A stretch of 64,000 nt of DNA from Bacteroidota bacterium. GTDB taxonomy: Bacteria; Bacteroidota; Bacteroidia; Sphingobacteriales; Sphingobacteriaceae. A program made the translations under genes and the position numbers. Of this stretch, positions 15,133 to 23,708 are shown piece by piece; positions within the stretch are counted from its first letter, which is position 1; every line of letters begins with the position of its first letter. Location of the stretch: positions 248,001 to 312,000 of the forward strand of contig JAEXHI010000025.1 of NCBI GenBank assembly GCA_023450085.1. The letters are read 5' to 3'. The notes under the pieces are model-generated. The model saw only the letters and a list, made by a program, of their open reading frames with translations. It made no database searches and was not told where the DNA came from.

Positions 15133-15324
15133 ATGAAAAACTTATTCAAATTTGGCTTTTTAGCATTAGCATTATCTTTAACTGTAGTAGCTTGTTCTTC
15201 TGAGAAAAAAGCTGAAGGTACTGACACTATCGGTTCTGACACTACTGTAACTGCTGATACTACTATCAAAGATACAGTTGTTAAAACTGACACTACTGTT
15301 GTTGATTCAACTGTAAAACACTAA
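15133..15324 (+). CDS. Asp/Thr-rich mini-lipoprotein 4 of 4
   Basis: Sixty-three residues, practically identical to copy 3, with lipobox cysteine C21 and Asp-Thr repeats. It is the last member of the array; its terminator has a different stem from the one after copy 3, so the right-hand duplication boundary lies just after the stop codon. The next gene downstream, the LytTR regulator, is convergent. Confidence 0.85.
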   Translation: MKNLFKFGFLALALSLTVVACSSEKKAEGTDTIGSDTTVTADTTIKDTVVKTDTTVVDSTVKH

Positions 15325-15346
15325 GCCAAAATTTAGTGAAAGCATA

Positions 15347-15375
15347 AAAAAGCCCCATGACGGGGCTTTTTCTTT
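15347..15375 (+). terminator. terminator after lipoprotein 4
   Basis: Stem AAAGCCCC / GGGGCTTT with a short ATGAC loop and a T-rich tail. The A-run on the left lets it also serve the convergent LytTR gene. Confidence 0.8.
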
Positions 15376-15396
15376 TTACTGCCTTTTTGATAAATG

Positions 15397-16125
15397 CTAG
15401 GTTTTTCGTCCCTGACTAAACATTAACGAGTAACGCTCTAAAAAATCCATCCGATAAATTTCGCCAATAGGAATTTCAAACTGATCAATATATATTGTAC
15501 GTGCATCAAACGATGCGACATGGTCTATATTCACGATATAAGATTTACTTACCCTGCAAAAACTAGCTGAACTAATTTTACGCTGAATGTTCTTCAAGTT
15601 CATAGCCGTAATTAACTTCTGGCTTCCGCTGTAAACGATCACGTAATCTTTAAGCCCCTCGATAAATTGAATATCCTTAAAATTGATTTTATATTGCCTT
15701 CTATCTGCTTTAATCAACAAGTATTCTTCATCATCCAATTCCAAAGCATTTTTGGGTGTTTTGGCCAACAACAATTTCTTATAAGCTTGGGCCTTATCAA
15801 TGGCTTTTACCAAACGTTCAATCCCAATAGGCTTTAACAAATAATCAAAGGCATTCAGGTCATAGCTTTTCAGGGCGTATTGTTCGTAGGCAGTTGTAAA
15901 AATAATTAAGGTTTGTTTTGGGATCTGTGCGGCAAATTCTAATCCCGTAACCTTGGGCATCTGGATATCTAAAAAAATCAAATCCACTTCATTTCTTGCC
16001 AAAAAATCAGCAGCCAAAAAAGCGCTCGAAAACTTTCCGACAATCTCTAAATCCGAAACTTCTTCTATCAACGCTTGTAGGCCCTCTCTGGCCAAAGGTT
16101 CATCATCTACAATGATACAGGTCAT
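15397..16125 (-). CDS. LytTR-family response regulator
   Basis: A 242-residue protein with a receiver domain at residues 1-115, including acidic D7-D8 (IIVDDEPLA), phospho-acceptor D53 (LIFLDIQMPKVTG) and the conserved Lys in FDYLLKPIG. A LytTR DNA-binding domain follows at about 133-238 (KINFKDIQFIEGLKDYVIVY, SFCRVSKSYIVNIDHV). Its start overlaps the end of the LytS-like kinase gene by 4 bases, so the pair forms a classic LytS/LytR two-component operon. TTGGTATA repeats spaced 21 bp at 17299-17327 are a possible binding site. Confidence 0.93.
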   Translation of the reverse strand: MTCIIVDDEPLAREGLQALIEEVSDLEIVGKFSSAFLAADFLARNEVDLIFLDIQMPKVTGLEFAAQIPKQTLIIFTTAYEQYALKSYDLNAFDYLLKPIGIERLVKAIDKAQAYKKLLLAKTPKNALELDDEEYLLIKADRRQYKINFKDIQFIEGLKDYVIVYSGSQKLITAMNLKNIQRKISSASFCRVSKSYIVNIDHVASFDARTIYIDQFEIPIGEIYRMDFLERYSLMFSQGRKT

Positions 16126-17216
16126 ATTGGAATGATTAAATTTACCACATGTTCTTTGGCCGATGTTTCTGAAGTAAGATGATAATTGTTGCCATACAGC
16201 AGTTCCAGCCTTCTTTTGATATTAGCTAAGCCCATTCCCCCCTTCGGTATTTGAGGTCGTAACCCCTCCTCGCTTACCAATGAATTGATGCACCTGAAAT
16301 GCAAACGATGTTCGTCAGCCACAATCAACAAATGCACATAACTATTCCCGCCAGTAGCGTAGGCACTGTGTTTTACCGCATTTTCAACAAAGGTGGTGAA
16401 CAAGTTAGGTGGCAATAATATCGTCTTAGCTCCCTCGTTAACATCAATATCAAACACAAAATCATCTCTTCTTATCTTTTCCAAATTGAGAAAATTAGAG
16501 AGAAAATCCAACTCCGCATTCAAACTGGTATGCTCTTCATCGTTGTCATAAAGCTGGTAACGCAAAAAGTCCGACAGTTTTAAAATCACTAACGATGCCT
16601 TTTGTGGATCTACTTTAACCAAGGTATTCACATTGTTAAGCATGTTGAACAAAAAATGAGGATTAATCTGATTTTTAAGTCCATTCAGTTCCATCCTCAG
16701 CGTAATATTTTTCAACTCACCAATACGCTCATTATCCTTAATCCAGCGTTGCACCAACTTAATCGTAGTTGACACCATGATAAAAGGCACAAAAAATACA
16801 ATCCCAGAAATAATTACCCTGGTTAAACTAATAGGGTGCCGCTCTAAAATACGATGGGGCTCAAAATACTTTTCCATCATCGAAAACATGATAGACAATA
16901 CCAAAGCCAACAAAACCATCAACGCCGTTAAATAAGCCAAATACATGCCCTTTAGAAAAAAAATAGGCACCAGCAGGTAAATGTTAACGTATACCAAAAA
17001 GACAATCACCGAATAATAGACTAACAAGCTATACTGCTCATAGCTCCCACTATAATCGTTAATAGTTTTAGCATTAAACAATATGAGCAACAGACTAAGC
17101 AACATGATGGCATGCCTCACATATCCGTAACGCTTATCAATTAAAAAACTAATCAGCTTTTTATTTTGAAAAGCCCTTGAGGTATCATCCATAGAAAAAT
17201 AGTCTTTCATATTCAA
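16122..17216 (-). CDS. LytS-like sensor histidine kinase
   Basis: In 364 residues, several membrane helices occupy about 36-160 (AIMLLSLLLILF, LLVYYSVIVFLVYVNIYLLV, LAYLTALMVLLALVLSIMF, VIISGIVFFVPFIMV), followed by the His_kinase module with the phospho-acceptor His in NQINPHFLFNMLNN (H187) and the ATPase domain (PPNLFTTFVENAVKHSA N-box; GGMGLANIKRRLELLYG G-box). No extracytoplasmic sensor domain of note is present, so the signal is probably sensed in the membrane. The stop codon overlaps the LytTR gene. Confidence 0.93.
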   Translation of the reverse strand: MNMKDYFSMDDTSRAFQNKKLISFLIDKRYGYVRHAIMLLSLLLILFNAKTINDYSGSYEQYSLLVYYSVIVFLVYVNIYLLVPIFFLKGMYLAYLTALMVLLALVLSIMFSMMEKYFEPHRILERHPISLTRVIISGIVFFVPFIMVSTTIKLVQRWIKDNERIGELKNITLRMELNGLKNQINPHFLFNMLNNVNTLVKVDPQKASLVILKLSDFLRYQLYDNDEEHTSLNAELDFLSNFLNLEKIRRDDFVFDIDVNEGAKTILLPPNLFTTFVENAVKHSAYATGGNSYVHLLIVADEHRLHFRCINSLVSEEGLRPQIPKGGMGLANIKRRLELLYGNNYHLTSETSAKEHVVNLIIPI

Positions 17217-17283
17217 ATCGCCTCAAAAATAGCGATATAAAAAACTTGGCATCGACATAAATTATACGAAATGGCATTTAAAT

Positions 17284-17327
17284 TATACCAAAGCCTACTT
17301 GGTATAAAAAAAAGCAAGCTTGGTATA
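17284..17327 (+). promoter_or_regulatory. TTGGTATA repeats, candidate LytTR operator
   Basis: TTGGTATA occurs at 17299-17306 and 17320-17327 (21-bp period, each followed by an A-run), and the reverse complement TATACCAA at 17284-17291. LytTR proteins typically bind pairs of direct repeats about two helical turns apart. The site lies between the divergent kinase gene and the beta-barrel gene. Confidence 0.5.
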
Positions 17328-17379
17328 AAAAGAAATAAAACACGCGAGACTTTCTTCTTTTTTGCAATAAAAACAAAAA

Positions 17380-18414
17380 ATGCATTTAAGATTAACAAAG
17401 CCCCCCCAAAGACCTCTACCCAAAATCATTACTGCTAAGAAAAACACGCCGTTGTCTTTTGTTTTGTTGTTGATATGCAGCCCTTGTTTTGGGCAAAAAA
17501 GAGACAGTATTCCCGAAAAAATCACGGCTTACGTGGCTGATAAATTTCCCTCCACCAGAGTACTCAATATTGAGCACTATCAGTTGGCTTCGCACAAATT
17601 CAATTCGAGCTTATTAAATGGCCCGCAAACCAGTGGCGAAATCAGCAACATGTACCAAACAAAGATCAACCTGAACCCAAGCTTCATTAAAAAAAGAAGA
17701 TGGTCTTTAGGTGGATCATTTAGTTACCGATATATTGGCGCCACTACGGTATATACCAATCCCAACGACCAGTTGCAGACCATCACCAAAAACACCTACC
17801 ATTACCATACATCATCCTTAAACTTTGGATATTTCGCAAAGCTTTTAGACAAAATGGTAGTCTATTCAGGTTCCGTAGTCGTTGACGGTAGCGAGAAAAA
17901 TTTCGAAAGAGTAAAAGGTCTAGTAACTGCTACCATGATATTGAAAGCCAACTTAAAAACGAAAATGACACTGGGCTTGGTAGGAATTGTTGATCCTAGT
18001 GCACAAATTCCAGTCATCCCTACTTTTTCCTATGAACATAAGTTTAAAAAAGATTGGGTTTTGGACATTGTTTTGCCCCAACGACTATTGCTCAAAAAAG
18101 AAATATTTGGCAATGGCAGGATTTCCCTTGGTGGCGAACTTGATGGAACAGGACTTTATCTTTACCAGTTCAACAGATCATCAGGCACTTATGAATTCAG
18201 ACAAGTTGAAATCAACATGGGAGCCATTTACGAACATTATTTTGGTGGCTCGTTCATAGGAACCGTGAAAACAGGCTATAAAAGCATCACTTCTGGACGG
18301 GTGTTTGAAAAGAGCAAATCATTTGACAACTATCTATTTGAAGCAAAACCAAATGGCGCCATGTATTTAAATCTAGGTGTTTCCTTTAATCCTTTTGCAA
18401 AAAGCAAAAAGTAA
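17380..18414 (+). CDS. putative outer membrane beta-barrel protein
   Basis: A 344-residue protein with a basic N-terminus of about 22 residues and a signal core (LSFVLLLICSPCFGQ). The mature part is rich in alternating amphipathic strands (LGGSFSYRYIGATTVY, SSLNFGYFAKLLDKMVVYSG, KMTLGLVGIVDPSAQIPVIP, LGGELDGTGLYLYQF) and ends in MYLNLGVSFNPFAKSKK, consistent with an outer-membrane barrel of the DUF6268 kind; the family name is a guess. It is divergent from the LytS/LytTR operon and preceded by the TTGGTATA repeats, so it may be the target of that system. Confidence 0.7.
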   Translation: MHLRLTKPPQRPLPKIITAKKNTPLSFVLLLICSPCFGQKRDSIPEKITAYVADKFPSTRVLNIEHYQLASHKFNSSLLNGPQTSGEISNMYQTKINLNPSFIKKRRWSLGGSFSYRYIGATTVYTNPNDQLQTITKNTYHYHTSSLNFGYFAKLLDKMVVYSGSVVVDGSEKNFERVKGLVTATMILKANLKTKMTLGLVGIVDPSAQIPVIPTFSYEHKFKKDWVLDIVLPQRLLLKKEIFGNGRISLGGELDGTGLYLYQFNRSSGTYEFRQVEINMGAIYEHYFGGSFIGTVKTGYKSITSGRVFEKSKSFDNYLFEAKPNGAMYLNLGVSFNPFAKSKK

Positions 18415-18427
18415 ACTTTCTAATCCA

Positions 18428-18646
18428 ATGATGAATGATATTAAAATTTTCAGAACAAATGTAGGTTGTCCAAAAGATGCCAGCTACATCATGCGTTGTC
18501 TGCAAGAACTGGTTTTCGGTTGTCAATTTAACTTTGATTTGCAAGACTGCGACCGAATATTGCGTATTGAGGGAAAACGTATTTCGTCTCGAAAAGTAGT
18601 GGAAAGCGTTAAAAAGCTGGGCTATCAATGTGCCGAGCTCTTTTAA
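18428..18646 (+). CDS. small HMA-like (ferredoxin-fold) protein without CxxC
   Basis: Seventy-two residues from the ATG at 18428; a longer reading frame starting at 18377 would overlap the previous gene. Predicted order is strand (IKIFRTNV), helix (SYIMRCLQELV), strands (QFNFDLQDCDRILRIEG), helix (SRKVVESVKKLG), strand, as in heavy-metal-associated domains, but the metal motif CxxC is missing. A related protein is encoded at 47564-47869 (FDLEDCDRILRV against FDLQDCDRILRI). Function unknown. Confidence 0.7.
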   Translation: MMNDIKIFRTNVGCPKDASYIMRCLQELVFGCQFNFDLQDCDRILRIEGKRISSRKVVESVKKLGYQCAELF

Positions 18647-18721
18647 AGTCACCAAACTGTTCTATTATACTGCGGCATTAGTCAATTTGCTTTTTCGGCT
18701 ATGTTAATAGCCAACAAATGT

Positions 18722-18729
18722 TAACTTTG
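18722..18729 (+). promoter_or_regulatory. -7 element of purB promoter
   Basis: TAACTTTG fits TAnnTTTG and lies 26 bases before the purB ATG. I see no good -33 box at the expected distance. Confidence 0.4.
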
Positions 18730-18755
18730 CACATCTTAATAAAAATCAGCAAAAT

Positions 18756-20102
18756 ATGACTTTATCTCCTCTACAAGCTATTTCTCCAATTGATGGCCGT
18801 TACAGAAAAACTACCGCTAAACTTGCCGACTATTTTTCTGAGTACGCATTGATCAAATATCGCGTTTTGGTGGAGGTTGAGTATTTCATCGCCTTAGTTG
18901 AAGCCAATGTTCCAGGGACTGAAAGCTTCGACAAAAATCTGTTCCCACAGTTAAGAGACATTTATCAGTCGTTTAATGAAGCAGATGCTCAAAGTGTAAA
19001 AGACACCGAGAGCGTGACCAACCATGATGTAAAAGCGGTTGAATATTTCATCAAAGCTAAATTTGATGGATTGAACCTACAAGCTTACAAAGAGTTTATC
19101 CACTTTGGATTAACTTCACAAGATATTAACAACACGGCTATTCCTTATACTTTCAAATTAGCGCTAACTGAAAGCTATGTTCCTGCTTTGGAACAATTGA
19201 TTGAAAAATTAAGTGAGCTAGCCGAAGAATGGAAAAACGTACCATTATTAGCGCATACCCACGGACAACCTGCTTCTCCGACCAAACTTGGTAAAGAGTT
19301 TATGGTGTTTGTGGAGCGTTTAAAAGTACAATTGGCCAATCTGAAAATCGTTCCTAACGGTGCAAAATTTGGTGGAGCTACCGGAAATTTCAATGCACAC
19401 TATATTGCTTATCCTCAAATTAACTGGGTTGATTTTTCTAACAATTTTGTAAATGAAGTTTTAGGTTTAAGCAGAGCACAATATACTACCCAAATTGAAC
19501 ACTACGATCAATTTGCGGCACAATGCGATGCCTTAAAACGCATCAACAATATCGTCATCGATCTTGATCGCGATATCTGGACCTACATTTCTAAAAACTA
19601 CTTCAAACAAAAAATAAAAGAAGGTGAAGTGGGTTCCTCAGCTATGCCACACAAGGTAAACCCTATTGATTTTGAAAATGCGGAAGGAAATGCAGGAATT
19701 GCCAATGCTATTTTCGAATTTTTAGCGGCTAAATTGCCTATTTCTCGTTTGCAAAGAGACTTGACCGACTCAACAGTGCTTAGAAACATTGGCGTACCTA
19801 TGGCGCATACTATTATTGCCATCAACTCTACCATGAGAGGTTTGGGTAAAATCATCCTTAACCAACAGGCTATTGATGCTGATTTAGAAGATAACTGGGC
19901 GGTAGTTGCGGAAGCTATCCAAACAGTTTTACGTAGAGAAGCTTATCCTAACCCTTACGAGGCTTTAAAAGCATTGACTAGAACTAATCAGAAAATTACG
20001 GCCGAAACCATTGCTGTATTTATTGATGGTTTAGAAGTTAGCGATAGCATCAAGGCAGAATTGAAACAAATTACACCTTTCAGCTACACAGGCATATTTT
20101 AG
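18756..20102 (+). CDS. purB: adenylosuccinate lyase
   Basis: A 448-residue member of the fumarase/aspartase superfamily. The superfamily signature GEVGSSAMPHKVNPIDFENAEG carries the catalytic Ser on the flexible loop; TSQDINNTA and HTHGQPASPTKLGKE supply the other active-site residues. It catalyses two steps: SAICAR to AICAR in purine synthesis and adenylosuccinate to AMP. The start PLQAISPIDGRYRKTT is typical of the PurB N-terminus. Monocistronic. Confidence 0.97.
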   Translation: MTLSPLQAISPIDGRYRKTTAKLADYFSEYALIKYRVLVEVEYFIALVEANVPGTESFDKNLFPQLRDIYQSFNEADAQSVKDTESVTNHDVKAVEYFIKAKFDGLNLQAYKEFIHFGLTSQDINNTAIPYTFKLALTESYVPALEQLIEKLSELAEEWKNVPLLAHTHGQPASPTKLGKEFMVFVERLKVQLANLKIVPNGAKFGGATGNFNAHYIAYPQINWVDFSNNFVNEVLGLSRAQYTTQIEHYDQFAAQCDALKRINNIVIDLDRDIWTYISKNYFKQKIKEGEVGSSAMPHKVNPIDFENAEGNAGIANAIFEFLAAKLPISRLQRDLTDSTVLRNIGVPMAHTIIAINSTMRGLGKIILNQQAIDADLEDNWAVVAEAIQTVLRREAYPNPYEALKALTRTNQKITAETIAVFIDGLEVSDSIKAELKQITPFSYTGIF

Positions 20103-20111
20103 TTGGTTAGT

Positions 20112-20205
20112 TGGTTTGTTTTTTAGTTGTTTGGGGCTTAAACTAGTTCCTAGCCACTAGCAACTAACTACTATACACTAACCACTAGTTACTAGCCACT
20201 AAAAC
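20112..20205. repeat. degenerate CTA(A/G)CCACTA-type low-complexity repeat
   Basis: After a TTGGTTAGTTGGTTTG stretch come many imperfect copies of CTAGCCACTA / CTAACCACTA. The same type of sequence is found at 53434-53475 and 63281-63585. Confidence 0.6.
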
Positions 20206-20276
20206 ATAAATGACCTAAAATAGACATGACTTGGCAGTGCAATTATATATTTTTGTATTTGTAAATTTGATTAGAC

Positions 20277-20825
20277 ATGACCATAAACGTATATACAGAG
20301 CAAACTCCTAATCCTGCAACCATGAAATTCATGGTGAACAAACTTTTAATTAACGGCAGTGAAGATTTTGCGACCAAAGAAAGTGCTGAAAGTTCACCTT
20401 TTGCCAAAGAACTTTTTAAGTTCAACTTTGTAAATGGTGTTTTCTTCGCTAGTAATTTTGTAACCATCACTAAAACTGAGGATGCAGAATGGAGTGACAT
20501 TGAAGCGATTTTAAAAGAGTTTGTAAAAGGTGCTGTGGAAGCAGAACTTAAAATTAAGGATGCTGCAGAAGAAGCTCCAAATTTTGAAGGTTCTGAAACT
20601 GAAATTAAAATCCAACAGATCCTACACGACTATGTTCGTCCTGCAGTAGAACAAGATGGTGGTGCAATTACCTACAAATCATTCGAAGAAGGTATTGTAA
20701 CGGTAGAATTAAGAGGTTCATGCAGTGGTTGTCCATCAAGTACCATTACCTTGAAATCAGGGATTCAAAATTTATTGCAACGCATGGTGCCAGAAGTGAA
20801 AGAAGTAGTTTCTGAAGCATTATAA
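20277..20825 (+). CDS. NifU-like Fe-S cluster scaffold/carrier protein (Nfu type)
   Basis: The 182 residues contain a Nfu N-terminal domain (YTEQTPNPATMKFMVNKLL, about 1-90) joined by an acidic linker to a NifU C-terminal domain (about 107-182) with the cluster-binding C149-x-x-C152 in RGSCSGCPSSTITLK. A dimer would hold one [4Fe-4S] cluster between the CxxC motifs and deliver it to target enzymes. The gene has its own terminator. Confidence 0.93.
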   Translation: MTINVYTEQTPNPATMKFMVNKLLINGSEDFATKESAESSPFAKELFKFNFVNGVFFASNFVTITKTEDAEWSDIEAILKEFVKGAVEAELKIKDAAEEAPNFEGSETEIKIQQILHDYVRPAVEQDGGAITYKSFEEGIVTVELRGSCSGCPSSTITLKSGIQNLLQRMVPEVKEVVSEAL

Positions 20826-20845
20826 ATTGCATTGGTTAAATAATG

Positions 20846-20882
20846 AAAGCCGCAGTATTGTATACATACTGCGGCTTTTTTA
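20846..20882 (+). terminator. terminator after the NifU-like gene
   Basis: Perfect stem AAAGCCGCAGTAT / ATACTGCGGCTTT around a TGTATAC-type loop, followed by six T. Confidence 0.88.
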
Positions 20883-20890
20883 TGTTGTTA

Positions 20891-21290
20891 CTTCCGTTCC
20901 CGCCCCGTCATTTCGAATGCAAGAGAGAAATCTAACGACTATGGCTTAAGAATACCAACATTCAAAAGCTCAAGCAATCTCTTTTCCAATAATTCTAAGT
21001 ATAGATTACTATCTAAAAATGGCTATGAGCTAGATTTCTCTTCGTCGTGCCTCCTTTCCGACAAATCGGAACTGGCTATCGAAATGACGTAAAGTTTAAG
21101 CTCACTTCCGCTCCCACCCCGTCATTTCGAATGCAGAGAGAAATCTAACGACTATGCTTAAGAATACCAACATTCAAAAGTTCAAGCAAACTCTTCCCCT
21201 ACAATTCTAAGTATAGATTACTATCTATGAATAGCTAGGGAGCTAGAGTTTTCTTCGTCGTGCCTCCTTATCGAAATGACGAAAAGTGTA
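20891..21290. repeat. two direct copies of a roughly 190-bp REP-type element
   Basis: Copy A (20891-21096) and copy B (21105-21290) both run from CTTCCG-TCCC-CCCCGTCATTTCGAATGC through a shared centre (AACGACTATG, AATACCAACATTCAAAAG, ATTCTAAGTATAGATTACTATC) to CTTCGTCGTGCCTCCTT and TCGAAATGACG. The ends GTCATTTCGA and TCGAAATGAC form inverted repeats, so each unit resembles a small non-autonomous REP/BIME element. Confidence 0.8.
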
Positions 21291-21318
21291 ACGATACTGC
21301 CAAGCACTAACTTTACTC

Positions 21319-21471
21319 CCAACCGTCATTTCGACGATAGGAGAAATCTAACAACTATACATTAAACACGAAATGACGTAAATGTAAGAAGCGGCTCCTT
21401 ATTAACGCGTCATTGCGAGGTACGAAGCAATCTCTTTATACACCTTTGGATTGCTTAGCACCTCGCGATCA
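21319..21471. repeat. further partial REP-type elements
   Basis: 21319-21381 carries CCGTCATTTCGA...GAAATGACG with a shortened centre. 21407-21471 is another family: CGTCATTGCGAGGTACGAAG with an inverted partner CTTAGCACCTCGCGATC. No gene fits in the region 20883-21489. Confidence 0.6.
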
Positions 21472-21489
21472 AGAACGAATTAACGAAAG

Positions 21490-22281
21490 TTAAAAATGCT
21501 TTTTAATCGTATCCAGAATTTCCTGAGTTACGAGGCCATTAGATGCTACAATTTCGCGGGTATTCAAATACTCATCACCACCAGAAAAATTGTGCAATTG
21601 CCCACCAGCTTGCTTCACCAAAAAAGCACCAGCAGCCATATCGTAAGAATTGAGGTTATATTCAAAATAGGCATCAAAACGACCACAAGCTACATAGGCC
21701 AAATCAACCGCAGCCGAACCTATTCTACGTAAACCATGGCACTTCTGCATCATTTCGGTAAACAACTGGATGTATTGAGGCTGCTTGTCAAACTGATAGT
21801 AAGGGAAACCAGTTGCCAACAGACATTGCGATAAATTAGAGGACTGAGACACCCTAATCTCCTTATTGTTCAAATAAGCGGGAGCACCTTTGTAGGAGTA
21901 AAACATCTCTCCCCTATTAATTTCATATACCACACCCAATACAGGCTCTAAACCTTCGTAAAGTGCAATACTGATTGAAAAAGTTGGGATGCCATGAATG
22001 AAATTAGTCGTTCCGTCTAAAGGATCAATAATCCAAGTAAACGGTTGGTTATAGGTATTTTCAGTTTCATCCTCTTCGGTGATAAAGCCAGCTTCAGGCA
22101 AAACCTTTTTCAGATTTTTAACCAATTGTCTCTCCGCAGTTTTATCTACATACGAAACAAGATCATTGAGGCCTTTATATTCTATTTTGGCATTATCAAA
22201 GTTTAGGGATTCTTTTCTAATAAAGTTCCCTGTAAGCCTAGCAATGGCAATTACCTTATTGCATAACAACTCGTAGTTCAT
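21490..22281 (-). CDS. inositol monophosphatase family protein
   Basis: A 263-residue protein with the metal-binding motifs of the family: E69-E70 in GFITEEDE, then DPLDGTTNFIHG at residues 86-97, and a C-terminal SYDMAAGAFLVKQAGG (the third signature, with Tyr where Trp is usual). It dephosphorylates myo-inositol phosphate or a related sugar phosphate using Mg2+; bacterial members vary in substrate. The gene follows lgt after 3 bases and is probably co-transcribed with it. Confidence 0.93.
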   Translation of the reverse strand: MNYELLCNKVIAIARLTGNFIRKESLNFDNAKIEYKGLNDLVSYVDKTAERQLVKNLKKVLPEAGFITEEDETENTYNQPFTWIIDPLDGTTNFIHGIPTFSISIALYEGLEPVLGVVYEINRGEMFYSYKGAPAYLNNKEIRVSQSSNLSQCLLATGFPYYQFDKQPQYIQLFTEMMQKCHGLRRIGSAAVDLAYVACGRFDAYFEYNLNSYDMAAGAFLVKQAGGQLHNFSGGDEYLNTREIVASNGLVTQEILDTIKKHF

Positions 22282-22284
22282 TTG

Positions 22285-23439
22285 CTAATAGTTTGCTAGT
22301 TTATCCTTGTTTTTAGACGAATATGCAACTAGTAGTATACCCCCAATAAACAAAATCAATGAGATCAACTCAGCTTGTGTAAATGGAATTCCAGCTACAT
22401 TATATTTAGAGTTTACCCTGATCAATTCTACCAAGAAACGCTCCACGCCAGCAAACATCATATAAATACCGAACATTGTTCCTGGCACCTTTATTTTGGT
22501 TCTGATTTTCCACAAGAACCAAAAAATCAACAAAGCTGCAATCACCTCGTAAATAGGTGTTGGATATACGGGCTGAGGCAATTCATTGCAAAATTTACCT
22601 ACGCAACCTGGGATAGGATTACCCTCACCAGCTACGTTGTTAGGATAAGTATAAGCCCACAACCAATCTGGCAACCAAGTAAAAGGTTTGGGATTAAGGT
22701 TAACAATCCCCCAATCACCATCGCCAGAAAGATGACAACCAATACGGCCTACACCATAAGCCAGCATCATTCCAGGTGCACCAACATCAAGCATATGAAG
22801 TGGCTTGATACCATTTTTACGAGCTATATAAAGTACTGCAGCACCACCACAAATCAAACCACCATAAAAGGTTAATCCGCTAAAAGAAAGCAGTCCACCA
22901 ATTGGATCTTTAACGAAGGTATCCCAATGCTCTAGATTATCGAATATTTTAGCGCCCAAGAATCCCCATATGGCCGCCCAAACGATCATGTGGCTCATCA
23001 GTTCATGCGGACGAACGGTCACTTCTACTTTTTTAGGCGTAGGTAGTTTAACTTTTTCCTTTTCTTTATAAGACCAGTATACAAAAAGTGCGGCCAAACC
23101 TAAGCCACCTAACAGGTTACCTTTGGTAGAAAGCAAAACAGACTGCGAATCGGCAACAAACAATTTGTAGTTCACCAAGGCATAAATCAATTTATAACCT
23201 ATCAGAAAGCCAAAAACACCATTAGAAACCAATTCCCAAGTACTAGCAGGTTCACCCACCATGGTCACACGCTTTGTAGGCTTAATTAGCCCTAATGCTT
23301 CCTTACGTTGAAGCTCTTTGCTAAAAGCCCAATAAGCAGCCAAAAAGGCCAATGCTACAAATACACCAAACGTATTAAATGGCAATGGCACTTCAATACC
23401 AAATAAATACGAAATAAAATGTGATACGGTTGGAAACAT
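22285..23439 (-). CDS. lgt: prolipoprotein diacylglyceryl transferase
   Basis: A 384-residue polytopic inner-membrane protein. The Lgt signature region reads GVGRIGCHLSGDGDWG, and SGLTFYGGLICG and PTPIYEVIAALLIFWFL are also typical. It transfers diacylglycerol from phosphatidylglycerol to the lipobox cysteine, the first step in lipoprotein maturation; the many lipoproteins in this window would be its substrates. It is longer than the E. coli enzyme because of extra sequence around residues 45-145, a common state in Bacteroidota. Confidence 0.93.
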   Translation of the reverse strand: MFPTVSHFISYLFGIEVPLPFNTFGVFVALAFLAAYWAFSKELQRKEALGLIKPTKRVTMVGEPASTWELVSNGVFGFLIGYKLIYALVNYKLFVADSQSVLLSTKGNLLGGLGLAALFVYWSYKEKEKVKLPTPKKVEVTVRPHELMSHMIVWAAIWGFLGAKIFDNLEHWDTFVKDPIGGLLSFSGLTFYGGLICGGAAVLYIARKNGIKPLHMLDVGAPGMMLAYGVGRIGCHLSGDGDWGIVNLNPKPFTWLPDWLWAYTYPNNVAGEGNPIPGCVGKFCNELPQPVYPTPIYEVIAALLIFWFLWKIRTKIKVPGTMFGIYMMFAGVERFLVELIRVNSKYNVAGIPFTQAELISLILFIGGILLVAYSSKNKDKLANY

Positions 23440-23708
23440 ACGTAAAAAGTTTAGGCGAATATATAAAATTTGCCCATTCTTTTGCCCTTTTCAATAGCTT
23501 TTTAAGCCTTTACAAAGTCATTTTTAGGAATAGGTATTGCGTAGCGCTAAAAGAAGGAAATTGGCAAAACATTAAGGAATTAAGGAAATGGAGACATAAT
23601 ATTCTTAATTTCTCAATGGTTTAAATAAATCAAATTACAAAACCACTCTAACTACTTATTCCGTAGGCACGGGATAAATCGTAATTCGTCAATCAAAAAT
23701 CGCAAATC

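Noticed and set aside
13870..15293. Minus-strand ORFs rich in Val/Ser/Thr opposite each mini-lipoprotein
   Set aside because: They mirror the low-complexity Asp-Thr codons of the real genes; the lipobox, promoters and terminators are all on the plus strand.
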